Source: Zingiber officinale (lineage: Eukaryota; Streptophyta; Magnoliopsida; Zingiberales; Zingiberaceae). Taken from it: a stretch of 64,000 bases of DNA. The translations under genes and the position numbers were made by a program. Location of the stretch: positions 51,028,143 to 51,092,142 of the forward strand of contig NC_055994.1 of assembly GCF_018446385.1 (NCBI RefSeq), in the 5' to 3' direction. Under the pieces are notes generated by a model. The model was given only the letters and a program-made list of their open reading frames with translations, had not been told where the DNA came from and ran no database searches. Of this stretch, positions 1 through 12,678 are shown piece by piece. Every line of letters begins with the position of its first letter. Position 1 is the stretch's first letter.

Positions 1-311
1 CCTTTCGCAATAAGCCTTGCTTTGAAGGTTTCTACCTTCCCGTTTGTCCCTCTTTTCCTTTTATAGATCCACTTGCATCCAACGGCTTTTACACCATCAG
101 GTGGTTCTACAAGCTCCTAGACCTTATTAGAATACATAGACTCTATTTCAGAATTCATTGCCTTTTGCCAAGATACTGCATCTATATCTTGGAGTGCTTC
201 GTCATATGTCCGGGGATCAGGTTCATGTTTGTCCGGGATCAAGTCTGAAGACTCTCCCAAAAATATGAATCTCTCAGGTTGCCTCACAACCCTCCCACTA
301 CGACGAGGCAC
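1..311 (-). pseudogene. Copia A reverse transcriptase, N-terminal part
   Basis: Begins with a linker (PRRSGRVVRQPERF) and passes into the copia RT start, with a TAG at the place of the Trp that Copia B keeps in VWELVEPP. It continues to position 1 with the conserved GCKWIYK and KARLIAKG. The catalytic part lies outside the window. It is one frame away from the integrase part. Confidence 0.8.
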
Positions 312-363
312 TGTCGGTGGTTGTATATCATGTGTGACACGTGTTGCAATCTCTTGTGGTATT

Positions 364-1827
364 TCATCTTGTACTTACTAAAGTAGACGTGTCCTCTCTA
401 AGTTCTTCTAGAACAATTTTGCTACAGATCTTGTGGTCCATTATATAGTCTTCTTCTAAAAACTGGCCATTGGTGCTAACAATGACCTTCTGGTCTTTAG
501 GACTATAAAATAAACCACCTTTCGTTCCTCTAGGATAACCCACAAACACATGTACTTCTGTACGAGATTCTAACTTATCAACATCCGGATTTAGCACATG
601 TGCTGGACTACTCCAAATCTGAATATGTCTTAGACTGGGCTTTCGCCCATACCACAATTCTGTGGGAATAGAGGATACTGATTTAGAAGGTACCATACTC
701 AGAATGTACACTGCTGTTTCCAGAGCATATCCCCAAAACGAATTGGGTAATTCTGAATAACTCATCATCGATCTAACTATTTCCATAAGAGTCCTATTCC
801 TTCGTTCTACCACACCATTCTGTTGGGGTGTACCAGGTGCAGACAATTGGGATTGAATCCCGACTTTTGATAAGTAATTCCTAAATTCTCCAAAGAGGTA
901 TTCGCCACCACGGTCACACCGTAGTGTCTTGATACTTTTACCAAGACGTTTCTCCACATCAGCCCTATATTCTTTGAACTTGTTAAAGCATTCAGACTTG
1001 CGGCGCATCAGGTAAATATATCCATATCTTGAATAATCGTCTATAAAGGAGACGAAGTATTCATAACCACCTCTTGCCTGGATAGACATAGGACCGCACA
1101 AATCAGAATGAACCAGTTCTAACGCATCTTTGGCTCTATACCCCTTGGCCTTAAAAGGTCTCTTGGTCATTTTACCTTCCAAGCAGGATTCACATGTTGG
1201 AAAGTTTTCCAACTCTAATGAACCCAAGAGTCCATCGGCTACAAGCCTTTGAATCCTACTTAAATTAATATGACCAAGCCTAAGATGTCAAAGATACGTT
1301 TGGTTCATTTCCGAAGGTTCTTTTCTCTTATTAGAGTTAGAAGATGTGTTATTAATTTCCATATTTTGCTTTGTGGAAGAAATTGGATTTAAAGTATATA
1401 AATTGCCAACCAATGCACCAGAACAGATAATCACTTTATTTCTCTTTATAACGACATTGTTACTAAAGGAAACAGAATATCCATCCAAATACAGTTTAGA
1501 AACTGAAATTAAATTCTTTCTAAAATTAGGTACATAACGATAATTTCTTAAAATCAAACTTCTATTCCTATCAAAAGATAAGTAGACGTCTCCCACTGCA
1601 ACAGCCGTCACCTTAGTAGCATTGCCTATGTAGACGGTTATCTCTCCATCAAATAGTCGTCGGGTTTCCTGGAACCCCTGCAAAGAAGTGAAGACATGAT
1701 CAGTGGCTCCCGTATCAACACACCAGGTGTTGGTAGATAACACCGCTAAACATGTTTCAACTACTAGAGCATGAGATATACCTTTATTGTTCTGATTCCA
1801 ACGAGGACAGCCCCCCTTCCAATGTCC
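364..1827 (-). pseudogene. Copia A protease and integrase, broken
   Basis: Continues the gag frame. The protease region contains WCVDTGATDHV (active site DTGA, about 1725-1690). A TGA at 1287-1285 replaces an expected Trp just before the integrase zinc finger (HLRLGH, later CESC). The integrase core follows, with its Asp-Asp-Glu set visible as HSDLCG, CDRGGEY and NGVVERRN. The frame ends at a TAA (363-361), where Copia B reads on; the comparison shows a small deletion and frameshift here. A TGG-to-TGA change fits C-to-T decay of methylated DNA. Confidence 0.85.
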
Positions 1828-2583
1828 TGACTACTTGCAGATGAAGCACTTGTCCTTCGGCTTCTTCATTCCAGCTTTTTGTCCCTGAGGTTTATTCACT
1901 CTCTTTGCTGAAAAGACATGTTTCTTCTTCTTCTTGCCTTTCGGCTTAGAAGTAGAACCATTTTCAGCATAGTGAATCTGAGAACTTTGATGAAATATAC
2001 CTTCTGCTGTCTGTAGTTCTGTTAGAAGTTCTACCAACGTATACTCTCTTTTGTTCATATTATAGTTCAGGCGGAACTGCTCAAAACTTCTAGGTAGCAT
2101 TTGGAGAATTATATCGACCTGGGTTTCCCCATTGATTTCTCCTCCAAGAGCTTGTATTTCGTTCAGATAGGCCATCATTTTGAGGATATGATCCCTTACG
2201 GGTGTTCCCTCAGACATGGTGGCTGTCATTAACTTTCTCATTGCCTCTTGCCTAGCAGTCCGACTCTGGTGCCCAAAGAGTTCTTTGAGATTGTTCATTA
2301 TATCATAAGTTGTTGGTAAATCTTGATGCTGATGTTGCAATACATTTGACATAGATGCCAAAATATAACACCGCGTCATCTCATCAGCTTTTACCCATTT
2401 CTTATGATACTCAATCTCCTTTGGGGTAGAGTCACCGTCAGGTGCATTAGGGCAAGCCTTAGTCAGTACAAACTTATAGCTTTCAGCAGTAATAACAATG
2501 TCCAGGTTCCTTTTCCAATCAATATAGTTGGGACCAGTAAGTTTGTTCTCTTTCAGTATAATGGCCAGTGGGTTAAAGTCATC
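1828..2583 (-). pseudogene. Copia A gag (UBN2-type), broken
   Basis: Copia capsid/nucleocapsid protein. The frame is open from just after a TAG at 2586-2584 down to a TAG at 1830-1828, inside what should be the CX2CX4HX4C zinc knuckle: CFIC is read, then the stop, and the same frame continues with SGHWK. The N-terminus has the copia gag signature LTGPNYIDWKRNL, in frame upstream of the first ATG at 2379, so the real start codon has been lost or lies upstream of the TAG. A lysine-rich stretch precedes the knuckle. Broken by stops; no function expected. Confidence 0.85.
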
Positions 2584-3537
2584 CTAAGAATCACAAAAAT
2601 AAACTTTGGTCAAGACTCTAAATTTAGAATAATATTGATTCCTCAAAGAATACTATTTTAAATAAACCAACACCTCAAATCACCGTGAATATTGCATGCC
2701 ACGTTAGTGTGGACATATACAAATTCAACATTTATAAGAGAAGGGTATGACCTATTAATTTTATTATCTTGTCATCCTAACTTTATGACAAATAAAATTA
2801 ATAGTTGGTTTCACTTTGGTTACACAAAACAATAGCAGTGGCTCCATTGGGGATGATACTATTGAATGCGCCTAAGTGTATACCATTACTTGATACTAAG
2901 TCCATTAAATAGGATTGTGCCCCTTCAGTTAGAGAATATCACACGCTCCTAAATAATTTCCTATAACCATCCATAAAGGAAGTTTGATCTAGTGATCCAT
3001 AACAAACTCATCCGTTGTGGAGGGAGGCACTCAGAGCCAACACGCAAACTTGTTGCATCACTTACAAACCAATAATGGAGAAAATGAGATTTATTAAAAT
3101 CCTTCTCCCACTTAGTTATTTAAAATGAGGATTTTAACATATGCTAGCATACATCACATGCACATAAACATCACGTTAAATAAAAGCAATAAATTTGGAA
3201 ATTATTTTTCCAACTATTATGGTCTTTTCTATCACTGTCTTCAGTATGTTCCAACCCTAGCTGCTGCCATTTTTAGCCACCTCCATCGGGTCGAGTTATC
3301 GCATCTATCTTGCTTCTTATTCCGCTGTGCCTTTGGTCCTCCAAAAGTACCACGCCTTGCAAGCATCCGATCCGCGACAAAAATAGAATTTTGCATATAT
3401 CGATCCTATATTCCATAAAGGAATGTATATGTATTCTAGATCGAAAAAAATAAAATTCTAAAAATAATACAGCTCCTGCTATATTTGATACATACAATCA
3501 TGCACACAAAATAATGTCCTTGACATGTCCAAAGGTC
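2584..3537 (-). other. Copia A leader, gag-proximal part
   Basis: AT-rich untranslated leader between the primer site and gag, cut from its other part (6842-6977) by the solo LTR at 3543-6836. No coding potential seen. Confidence 0.55.
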
Positions 3538-3542
3538 CAATC
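3538..3542. repeat. Target-site duplication CAATC, left copy
   Basis: Matches 6837-6841 exactly and defines the ends of the solo LTR 3543-6836. Confidence 0.88.
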
Positions 3543-6500
3543 TGTCACGCCCCGGAGGAGTCTCTGTCCGAAGAAATTTCGGCAGCATCTCCCCTGTACG
3601 GCAGACAATCTGAAACTTTTCTACAAGCACTATATACCTCAGCCACATGCGGCTGGAATAATAACAATAAAAGGAAACAAACACCACGCAGTTAATATCA
3701 AATTCAGCCTCTGGCTGACACAACCACGCAGTTAAAAATAAAGCAGCCCACTCGGCTGTACCAAAACCAAAACACAAAACTGCTAGCCGGCTAGACTTAC
3801 ACAACCAATAACATAAATACAAAATACCACATAACAACGTCAACACTCCAAAATTAAAACCAGAGTACAGAGCTAAACAAACTGATACATAAAACAAACA
3901 AAACATACGTGAAACCGATAAGTCTTCTGATGTGACGTGGGGACCAACAGACAGGATGCTCCAAGCGACACCATAAATAACCTGGTACCTGAAAAAGATA
4001 GTGTCAACGGGGGTGAGTTCAACAACTCAGCGAATACCAATGGACATGAGTAGTAAGATATATCTAACAGCAACAAACATGGAATACAGCTTCCTAATCA
4101 TATATAGGGAATATGCAAAACTGAAAGGTAACTGAGGAAGCTGTACTCACCAGGAACTCCTATCCAGACAAAAGGGTCGTCAAACCGAAAGTGTCAATAA
4201 TCCTGTATGCAGGTCAAAGGTATGCATCCAACCAAAATGCAGCAACCAAATGCAGCAAACACAATCACAATAATATAAATACATCAATGCATATGATGCT
4301 AATGATGCGTCCTGGTCACCCCTGACGCCAGTCAGTCCTCTCACACACAAATGGCGAGACCGAGTGGGTAGGGCTATGACAACCGTGCACTCTGTCGTCA
4401 CTGCTCCTGATGAGTGACCGAGTGGATGGGATGCTGTCGGAGTACTCCTGTCCTGTGACCCCAAATCATAAATGGGGGAGCTCAATGCTCTCAACTCCCG
4501 GTACACGATGACGGGGAGGTATCTCTGCCGGCTACCACGCTGAGTCACCTGACCAACGGAGCCAAACCCGGCTACTACGCTGCTACACTAAATGCCAGCG
4601 GAGCCAAACAGAGCGGAACTGACTGCCGGCTACCACGCTGGGTTATATGACCAACGGGGCCAAACAGCAGAACCGCCACACACCTGCCTGATATACCACT
4701 AAACCATGAGTGGGGGTGTGTGCAGTACATGTAACTGGCGATGGGCTCAACCATAGTGGAGCCAACAATCGCACAGCATGCAATCATGATGCATGTCACT
4801 ATGCATAACAAAAACTGATCAACATAACCATATCCATATATATAAAATGGGTACTGTAAAAGCGATGGTCACATACCAAAATCTATAGTACTCAGGTCCG
4901 ATAGAATATCAAAAACCTATGTCCTGAACATAGTAAGTATGGAATATCCTGATCAACATAGAAAAATCCATATATACATAATATGGGTACCACAGTATCA
5001 GTAGGTCAATCCACGGATCTAGGGCATACAGGTCCTCTATGATATAGCAACCTAGATCCTAAACATATCTTCTTCCATAACATATGTACCAACAATATGC
5101 ACATATCAAGAATCAAGGTCTAGGTACACGAATCATATATGATATACAAATAGAGGTACACAAGCCAGTTACGGCATAAAACCTAAGTATCAGATAATCT
5201 CGATACACATGACTGAAACCAAAAGTCCAGAACCTAGCCCTAACCTCAGTAAAACATGGTATGTCACTTATTCTAGAAACTAAGATACTCATGGTAATAC
5301 AGTACTAATGGCAATAAATCACATGATATAAGCACGGATACGTCACAGGCAAAAAACCTAACATGCTATGGATATCAAACAGTGACATACCAAAGACAAA
5401 CATGTTCATTGCTTGTAGTTATAAATTACTATGCATATCCAAAGACAATATCATAAAAGATAAGTCAAGAGGTACCCGCCTCCAATAGAAAGGGTCGTAT
5501 CCGATCCAAATCCAACGTCGAGTTGCTCATCTCGCGTCACAGTCATGTAGTACATAGTATACAGATTTAGCTAATTAAATACCAATTAATTAGCTAAATC
5601 AAATCCTCGAGAAACTAACATAAATCCAAATCCAATTATAAACCCTAATTGGATCATTTAACTCCTCAATCAATTCTAATTAATTCATTCGAATTAGGAC
5701 TTGCAATAAATATGGTTAATCATAACATTTTATCCGATTTAGTCCTAATTCAACACATATATCAACTAATCAAATAATCCAAATTCATTATGATCTACAT
5801 CCAAAACCAATTACCTACTCCTTACCTCCATTCACAACCAAGTGACAGATGGTGGAATACGACCCGAGGCTTCACCGTCGAAGCTAGATCATCGGAACTG
5901 GGAATCACCCGAAATCAGTGCTGTCCGAAGCTAAAATGATCAAACAAGCATGAAATATGATACGAACCGTACACACCCAAATCTGCCGTATCTACAATGG
6001 TGCCAATCATTTTCCCTCAGCCGTTGATCACTGATCCCTAATTAAAATACCCAAAAATCACCACTTGCCGTGTCACTACAGCCTTGGTTTGGATCCGGCA
6101 ACAAGAGGAAACTCGGGGCACAACAGCAAGCTTGGCTGCTTGCTACGAGAAGTGGCTCTACATTGTGGCTCGCGGCAAATCGGGGAAATCGTCACCAGGG
6201 ATCTGAGCCACGAACCCAAGAAAAACTCGAGGAGAAGAGACTCAACTTGCTCGGCGCCGGCATGGTCAAGGCCAAGAGGAGGCGATCGGCAATGGCGCGC
6301 AGAGGAAGAACTAGGGCACAGTGAGGAGAATCCCCGGTGATAGTTGGCTGCTCAAGCAACGAACAAGGCGGCGGTCGGCGCGCTGCAGATCTAGGGCACC
6401 GCGGCGTCGGTTGTGTGGCCGACCCGATGAAGAAGACGAAGAGAAGAGTCGAGTGCAAGCTAGGGTAGAGGGAAATGGTCGGTCGTCGGCGCTCGGGAGA

Positions 6501-6836
6501 AGAGAGGAAGAGAGAAGAAGAAGCATGGGCGTGCGCGCAAGGGAGATGGGAATTCGACCGGCGGTTTGTGCGCGAGGGGAGAAGAAGATTTGGGGCACGG
6601 GGAGGAAGTAAAAGAAAAAGAAGAAAAGCAAATAAAATTAAAAAGAAATATTTAAAGAAAATCAAACATTTCCTCATTAAAATAGGATAACCCAAACAGG
6701 CTCTCTCTCTCTCTCTTGGGGTCCAATATTTATCCCCGTAAACTCGTCCATGCGAGCTCTGAAAAATTCTCGAAAAATTTCTAAAAATTTCGAAAAATTC
6801 CCTTATCATTATTTGTCATTTTTTCGGTATTTTACA
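3543..6836 (-). mobile_element. Solo Gypsy LTR (3.3 kb) in Copia A leader
   Basis: Starts TGTCACGCCCC and ends TTTTACA, flanked by the direct repeat CAATC (3538-3542 and 6837-6841). No internal domain or second LTR is present, so it is a solo LTR left by LTR-LTR recombination. Orientation is taken from similarity of its left end to the right end of Gypsy D's LTR (the CAGTACAGGGGAGA region near 29910), reading backwards. It contains a GC-rich, purine-rich part (6190-6620) whose long reading frames are not protein-like, and a CT microsatellite at about 6701-6716. Confidence 0.9.
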
Positions 6837-6841
6837 CAATC
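6837..6841. repeat. Target-site duplication CAATC, right copy
   Basis: Matches 3538-3542 exactly. Confidence 0.88.
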
Positions 6842-6977
6842 ACATATAATATCTAAATGTCATAATAGTTGGAGCCTACAACCGCAAAGTTAGCACATCC
6901 TACTATTATCCTACCTAAATTATGTATGATATGTGCATAATTAATTTGAAAACCAAAACACACAGAGGCAAACCCTA

Positions 6978-6989
6978 GCTCTGATACCA
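6978..6989 (-). other. Primer binding site of Copia A
   Basis: Minus strand reads TGGTATCAGAGC, complementary to the 3' end of initiator methionine tRNA, two bases from the LTR end. It fixes the orientation of Copia A and the boundary of its 5' LTR. Confidence 0.9.
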
Positions 6990-6991
6990 AT

Positions 6992-9423
6992 TGTTAGTTA
7001 GTCCTAAGAAAACGTACCGGTTCCACTGTACAAAATTTTTTTGTACAAGTCTCGAACCTTTCCTTAAATAACCTATTGTGTTCTTTAGAAGTTAAATTAG
7101 GAATCGCAGATGGAACTTAACATCATTGATTCCAAATTTAACTTATCTGTTCTTAATGGTTTAAATTTGAATAATAAGCGGAACTTAACACTATTGATTC
7201 AAATCCACCTATGTTATTAATTCTATTAAATATTAATTTCCAAAATTGGCTTCCAGGACTGCATAGCGAGGCACATGGCCTTCTTGGATATGGGAGCAAC
7301 CACCACCGCCTAGACAAAGCCTTTTAAGAAAAGCTAATCCTTAAATAACTCTAGGTTAACTAAAAAGAACAATCGAATCACAAATTCGAAAATAAAGAAA
7401 ACACAAACTCGAAAAATAAATTTGAAAAACTAGATCTAATGCCTCTTGTGTTTTGAATTCTTACAAAAAGAAATAACTAGCATGATGCGGAAAATAATTG
7501 CTAATTATACCTTCTCTTTGTAAACTAATGACCTCGAGATCTTCTGCCGTATTCCTCGCCTCGCCTCGCCTTGGACGTCGTGTGGGCGACGATCCTCCAA
7601 GATGAACACCACCAAAGAGCTTTCTTCCTCTTCCTCTAAAATCCGGCCACCACCACCACCAAGGAGAAGAGAGCAAAGGGAAAGGGAGAAGAGAGAGGGT
7701 CGACCACACCAAGAGAGACTCCTCCAAGAGAATAAGAATTGTGTCTCATGAAGCCTCCTCACCCCTTCTTTTATATTAGTTGCCCAAGGCAAATAAGGGA
7801 AGAATTTTTACAAAAATTAAAATCGTCCTCTAATTTTCCTTTTCCCTTTTAATTTTTCCTTTTCTTTCCTCTTGATTGAATCAATCACCAAAAATTAATT
7901 GATGATTTTATTTTTTTCAATTTGGCTGGCCACCTTGCTTGGGCACTAAGCAAGGGTGGTCGGCCCCCATAAGAGGAAGGAAATATATTTTTTTATAAAA
8001 TTTTACAAGAATAAAAACTCTTATAAAATTTTACAAGCTCTCTTTCCTAAAGTATGAGTTAAAAAAGGAAAGTTCTCAAAATTAAAACCATGTTTTAAAA
8101 TTTAAAACTTCTCTTATAAAATTTCCTTTTTTAACATAGTGATAGAAAATTTAAATTTTAAAACTTATCTTCCTTTTTTTCTTAAACCATGAGGATGGTT
8201 AAAAAAGGAAAGTTTTAAAATCTTTTAAACTTTCTTTTAAAACATGTGGCCTAATTCAAATAAGGAAAGTTTTTTAAAATTAAAATCTCTCTTTTAAAAC
8301 TTATAGTTTTCTACAAAGAGAAGATTTTAAAAATTTAAAACAACCCTCCTTGTTTGATTAATGTGGTCGGCCCCTACTAGTTTGTTCATCAAACAATAGG
8401 GTCGGCCCCCATGGAAGAGGATGTGGCCAGCCCTTGCTTGGTCACCAAGCATTGGACCGACCCCCTTCTTGGACACCATGATGGGCTTATATTTGGATGG
8501 ACTTGAGGCTTTAATGAGGCTACGACAGGGACCTAGAGGAGAAATTGGTTTTGACCTTCCGATGAGCTTGAGTATCCCGTGCTCACCCCGAACACACAAC
8601 TCAAGTTCATCGATAATAACTCATTCCACTAGAGAGTTATTATCGCACTACCGCACCAATCCCAAATTACATTATGGGCTCCTTCTTATCATGAGTGTGT
8701 TAGTCTCCCTGTGTTTAAGGCAACAAATGTCCACTAATTAAGTAAGTTACTGACAACTCACTTAATTAATATCTAGCTTCAAGAGTAGTACCACTCAACT
8801 TCATTGTCATGTCGGACTAAGTCCACCTGCAGGGTTTAACATGGCAATCCTTATGAGCTCCTCTTGGGGACATTCTCAACCTAGATAACTAGGACACGGA
8901 TTCCTTCTATAATCAACAACACACACTATAAGTAATATCATTTCTCAACTTATCAGGCATATTGATTTATCGAGCTAAATCTCACCCTTTGATAATTCAA
9001 AGAAATAAATATTAAATATATGTGCTTGTTATTATATTAGGATTTAGAGCACACACTTCCATAATAACTAAGGTCTAGTTCTTTTACTAAGTCAGTACAA
9101 AAAGAACTTACCTAAATGGTTCTACTCAATACACTTAGAGTGTACCAGTGTAATTTATTAATCAAGACAAACTAATATTTAATTACACTACGACTATTCC
9201 GATGGTTTGTTCATTTCCATCTTAGTCATGAGCAACTATTTATAATTTATGAAGAACCCGTCAACATGATCTTCTGTGTGTGACACCACACACCATGTTG
9301 TCTACTATATAAATTAATTGAATAATTACATTTAACAAATAAATGTAGATATTGACCAATGTGATTCTTTTATTTCAAAAATAAATGTTTACAAAAACTA
9401 GGCTTTTAGTATACACTCCAACA
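6992..9423 (-). repeat. 5' LTR of Copia A
   Basis: Minus-strand LTR of 2432 bp, TGTTGG...CTAACA. Its first 700 bases align with Copia B's LTR at 11606 onward. It includes a TATA box (CTATTTATA on plus, 9236-9244) and a palindrome near its 3' end (7028-7046). The proline- and serine-rich reading frames in it are shadows. Confidence 0.88.
9236..9244 (-). promoter_or_regulatory. TATA box of Copia A LTR
   Basis: TATAAATAG on the minus strand, about 180 bases into the LTR. The same motif is conserved in Copia B's LTR at 11792-11800. Confidence 0.65.
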
Positions 9424-11583
9424 CTCTTATGGAAATGGTTAGATTAATGATGAGTTATTCAGAATTACCAAATTTATTTTGGGGATATGCTCTGGAAATG
9501 GTGGCGTACATTCTGAAGTTGGTACCTTCTAATTTAATACCCTCTACTCCCACAGAATTGTGGAAATGGTGTAAGCCTAGTTTGAAACACATTCGGATTT
9601 GGGGTAGTCCAGCACATGTGCTGAAGGGAGATGCTAATAAGTTGGAATCACGTACAGAAGTTCACTTGTTCGTGGGATATCCTAGAGGAACGAAAGGTGG
9701 TTTGTTTTATAGTCCTAAAGATCATAAGGTCATTGTTAGCACCATTGCCCAATTTTTAGGAGAGGACTATGTAATGAACCACAAGCGCATGAGTAAAATT
9801 ATTCTTGAGGAAATAAGAGAGGACACTTCTACTTTAGTACCAACCGTACAAGATGAGATACCACAAGTAGCTGCAACACGTGTCACAAATGATACACAAT
9901 TACAGGTAGTGCCTCGTCGTAGTGGGAGGGTTGTTAGGCAACCTGATAGATTCATGTTTTTGGGAGAGTCTTCGGACTTGATCCCTGGTGAACATGTAGT
10001 TAATCCCTGGACATATGATGAAGCACTCCAAGATAAAGATGCAGCATCTTGGCAAAGTGCAATGAACTCTGAAATAGAATCTATGCATTCTAATCAGGTC
10101 TGGGAGCTTGTAGAACCACCAAATGGTGTAAAAGTAATTGGATGTAAATGGGTCTATAAAATGAAAAGAGGAATAGATGAGAAGGTGGAAACCATTAAAG
10201 CAAGGCTTGTTGCGAAGGGGCATACTCAGAAAGAGAGAATTGATTATGAGGAAACTTTTTCACCGGTAGCCATGCTTAAGTCTATCCTGATTCTTTTATC
10301 TATTGCTGCTCATATGGATTATGAGGTTTGGCAAATGGATGTCAAGATAGCTTTCCTTAACGGAGGTCTTGAAGAAAACATCTATATGAAGCAACCAGAA
10401 GGATTCATTGCAAAGGGCAAAGAGCATCTTGTATGTAAGTTCAATCTATCCATTTATGGACTGAAGCAAGCTTCGAGATCTTGGAACATCCGGTTTGATT
10501 AAGTAATCCAGTCTTATGGATTCATTCAGTGTTCGGATGAGTCTTGTGTATACAAGAAAAGTGACGGAAACGTGGTGGTATTTCTTGTACTATTCGTAGA
10601 TGACATTTTGCTCATTGGCAATAATGTTAAAGTGTTGTCAGATGTAAGGGTATGGTTGTCCAAGAAGTTTGATATGAAGGACTTGGGAGAATGTGGACAT
10701 ATTCTTGGGATCAAAGTAATAAGGAATCATAAGAAAAGAATGTTATGCTTATCCCAAGCTTCATACAACGATATATCCAAGTTCGTTTTAGCATGCAAAA
10801 CTCCAAGAAAGGTTTTCTACCTTTTCGGCATGGAGTACCTTTATCTAAAGGGATGTGCCCTAACACATCAAAGGAGATAAAGGAGATGAAGGTAGTTCCT
10901 TATGCTTCAGCTATAGGAAGCCTAATGTATGCGATGCTATGTACGAGACCGGATATCTGTTTTACCATGGGCATGGTTAGCAGATATCAAAGTAACCCAG
11001 GATCGGGACATTGGAGTACCGTAAAGCATATATTAAAGTACCTGAAAAGGACTAGAGATTATATGTAAGTTTACCATGCAGATGATTTGCTCCCTGTGGG
11101 TTATACGGATTTGGATTTCCAATTAGATAGGGACAGTAGTAAATCAACCTCAGGGTATGTGTTTACTTTGGGAGGTAGAGACATAGCATAGAGAAGTGTT
11201 AAGCAGAAATGCATTTCAGACGCCACCATGGAAGTTGAGTGTGTGGCAGCCTCTAAGGCAGCTAAAGAGTTGTATGGCTCAGAAATTTCTTGATGGACTT
11301 AGATGTGATTCCTGGTTTGCCCAAAGTTATCACAATTTATTGTGATAACAGTGGTGCAGTAGCAAACTTGAAGGAACTACAAGCCCATAAGGCAAGTAAA
11401 GATATTGAGCGTAAGTACCACCTGATACGAGACATCATAAAACGAGGAGAGGTTGTTGTCGCCAAGATTATATCAGCAGATAACATGACAGATCCTTTCA
11501 CTAAGGCCCTTCCGACGAGAGCTTTTGATAGGCATGTTAAGGGGATGAGAATCAAATGTGTGGCAACATTTATGGTAGCATAG
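9424..11583 (+). pseudogene. Copia B pol: integrase end, reverse transcriptase, RNase H
   Basis: Starts abruptly inside the integrase (LMEMVRLMMSYSEL), directly against the LTR end of Copia A. Frame 9429-10502 covers the integrase C-terminus and the first half of RT (GCKWVYK, WQMDVKIAFLNG), then a TAA replaces a Glu. The same frame resumes with the RT active site FVDDILLIG (about 10593-10620). A frameshift near 10780-10870, a stop at 11069 and further stops precede the RNase H (YCDNSGAVA near 11338, KYHLIRD, DPFTKAL), which is open to 11583. At least three stops and one frameshift make it inactive. Confidence 0.9.
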
Positions 11584-11594
11584 TCTTTTAGTAT

Positions 11595-11605
11595 AAGTGA
11601 GAGAT
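11595..11605 (+). other. Polypurine tract of Copia B
   Basis: AAGTGAGAGAT immediately before the 3' LTR start TGTTGGG; the usual site for plus-strand DNA priming. Confidence 0.75.
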
Positions 11606-12673
11606 TGTTGGGATGTATACTATAAGCCTAGCTTTTGTATAAGCATCTATTTTGAAATGAGAATCACTTTGGTCATATGTTTGCATTTTATATTTATATA
11701 TATGTCAATGCAGTTGTCTATTTAATTTATATTATAGATAACATGGTATGTGGTGCCACACAGAAGATCATGTTATCGGTTCCTTATAAATTATAAATAG
11801 TAACTCACAACCAAGATGGATAGGGGCAAACCATTGGAACGGTTGTAGTGTAATTTGGTATTAGTTTGTCTTGACTATAAAATTACACTAGTACACTATG
11901 TGTGTATTGAGCAGGACCATTTGAGGTTGTTTAATTTATACTGACTACACAAAAGAACAGAACCTCTGTTATTATGGATGTGCGTCCTCTTAATCCCTAT
12001 ATAATAACAAGCACGTATATTTAATATTTATTTCTTTAATTTATCAATGGGTGAGATTTATTTGTTAAATCAATAGGGGCTGATGAGTTGGGAGATAGTA
12101 TTATTTATATGGTGAGTTGTTGATTATAGAAGGAATCTGTGTCCTAATTATTTAGGCTAATATGTTCCCTTGATAAACTCATAAGGATTATCATGTAAAC
12201 CCTACAGGTGGACTTAATCTAACATGATAATAAAGTTGAGTGGTACTATTCTTGAAATCATATGTTAATTAATTGAATTGTTAGTAACTCATTTAATTAA
12301 CGGGCATACGATATCTTAAACACAGGGAGATTAACACATTCATGATAAGTAGGAGCCCATATTGTAATATGGGATTGGTATGGGTTATTATTGATGGACT
12401 TGGGTTGGGTGTTTGGGCCGAACACAGGAAGCCCAAGCCCATCAGGAGGCCTAAACCAATTCCTCCTCTAGGTCCATGTTGGTGCCTCTATATAAAGTCT
12501 CGCATCCACCCATCCACAACTTGGTTTTGGTTTTGGTTTTTTCTACCTTCCTTGGGACGATGGCAAGGCTATTAAAGTAGTAGGTGGTGGCCCCAAAAAC
12601 CTATTTTTCTTTCCCACAATTCTCTTCTCTCCTCCTAAGGCCGACGGCACACATCCTCCTCCTTGTGGCCAGT
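11606..12673 (+). repeat. 3' LTR of Copia B, first part
   Basis: Begins TGTTGGGATGTATAC and aligns with Copia A's LTR in opposite orientation. It has a conserved TATA box (11792-11800). It is cut by Gypsy G after the duplicated GCCCC; the rest resumes at 21822. Confidence 0.88.
11792..11800 (+). promoter_or_regulatory. TATA box of Copia B LTR
   Basis: TATAAATAG about 190 bases into the LTR, conserved in Copia A's LTR. Confidence 0.65.
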
Positions 12674-12678
12674 GCCCC
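12674..12678. repeat. Target-site duplication GCCCC, left copy
   Basis: Repeated at 21817-21821, directly outside the TGTAAAG...GTTACA ends of Gypsy G. Confidence 0.9.

Larger units (their letters stand above)
1..9423 (-). mobile_element. Copia A: LTR retrotransposon, left end outside window
   Basis: Minus-strand Ty1/copia element. From right to left: 5' LTR (6992-9423), primer site (6978-6989), leader (6842-6977 and 2584-3537, interrupted by a solo Gypsy LTR), gag, protease, integrase, and the start of reverse transcriptase running off position 1. The LTR terminus at 9423 abuts the middle of the integrase of Copia B, so A appears to be inserted in B; B's other half should lie left of the window, after a copy of CTCTT (9424-9428). 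A and B are the same family by LTR and protein similarity. Confidence 0.85.

Noticed and set aside
6192..6809. 205-residue frame on minus in the solo LTR
   Set aside because: Low-complexity Ser/Pro/Leu translation of GA-rich DNA, overlapping open frames on both strands.
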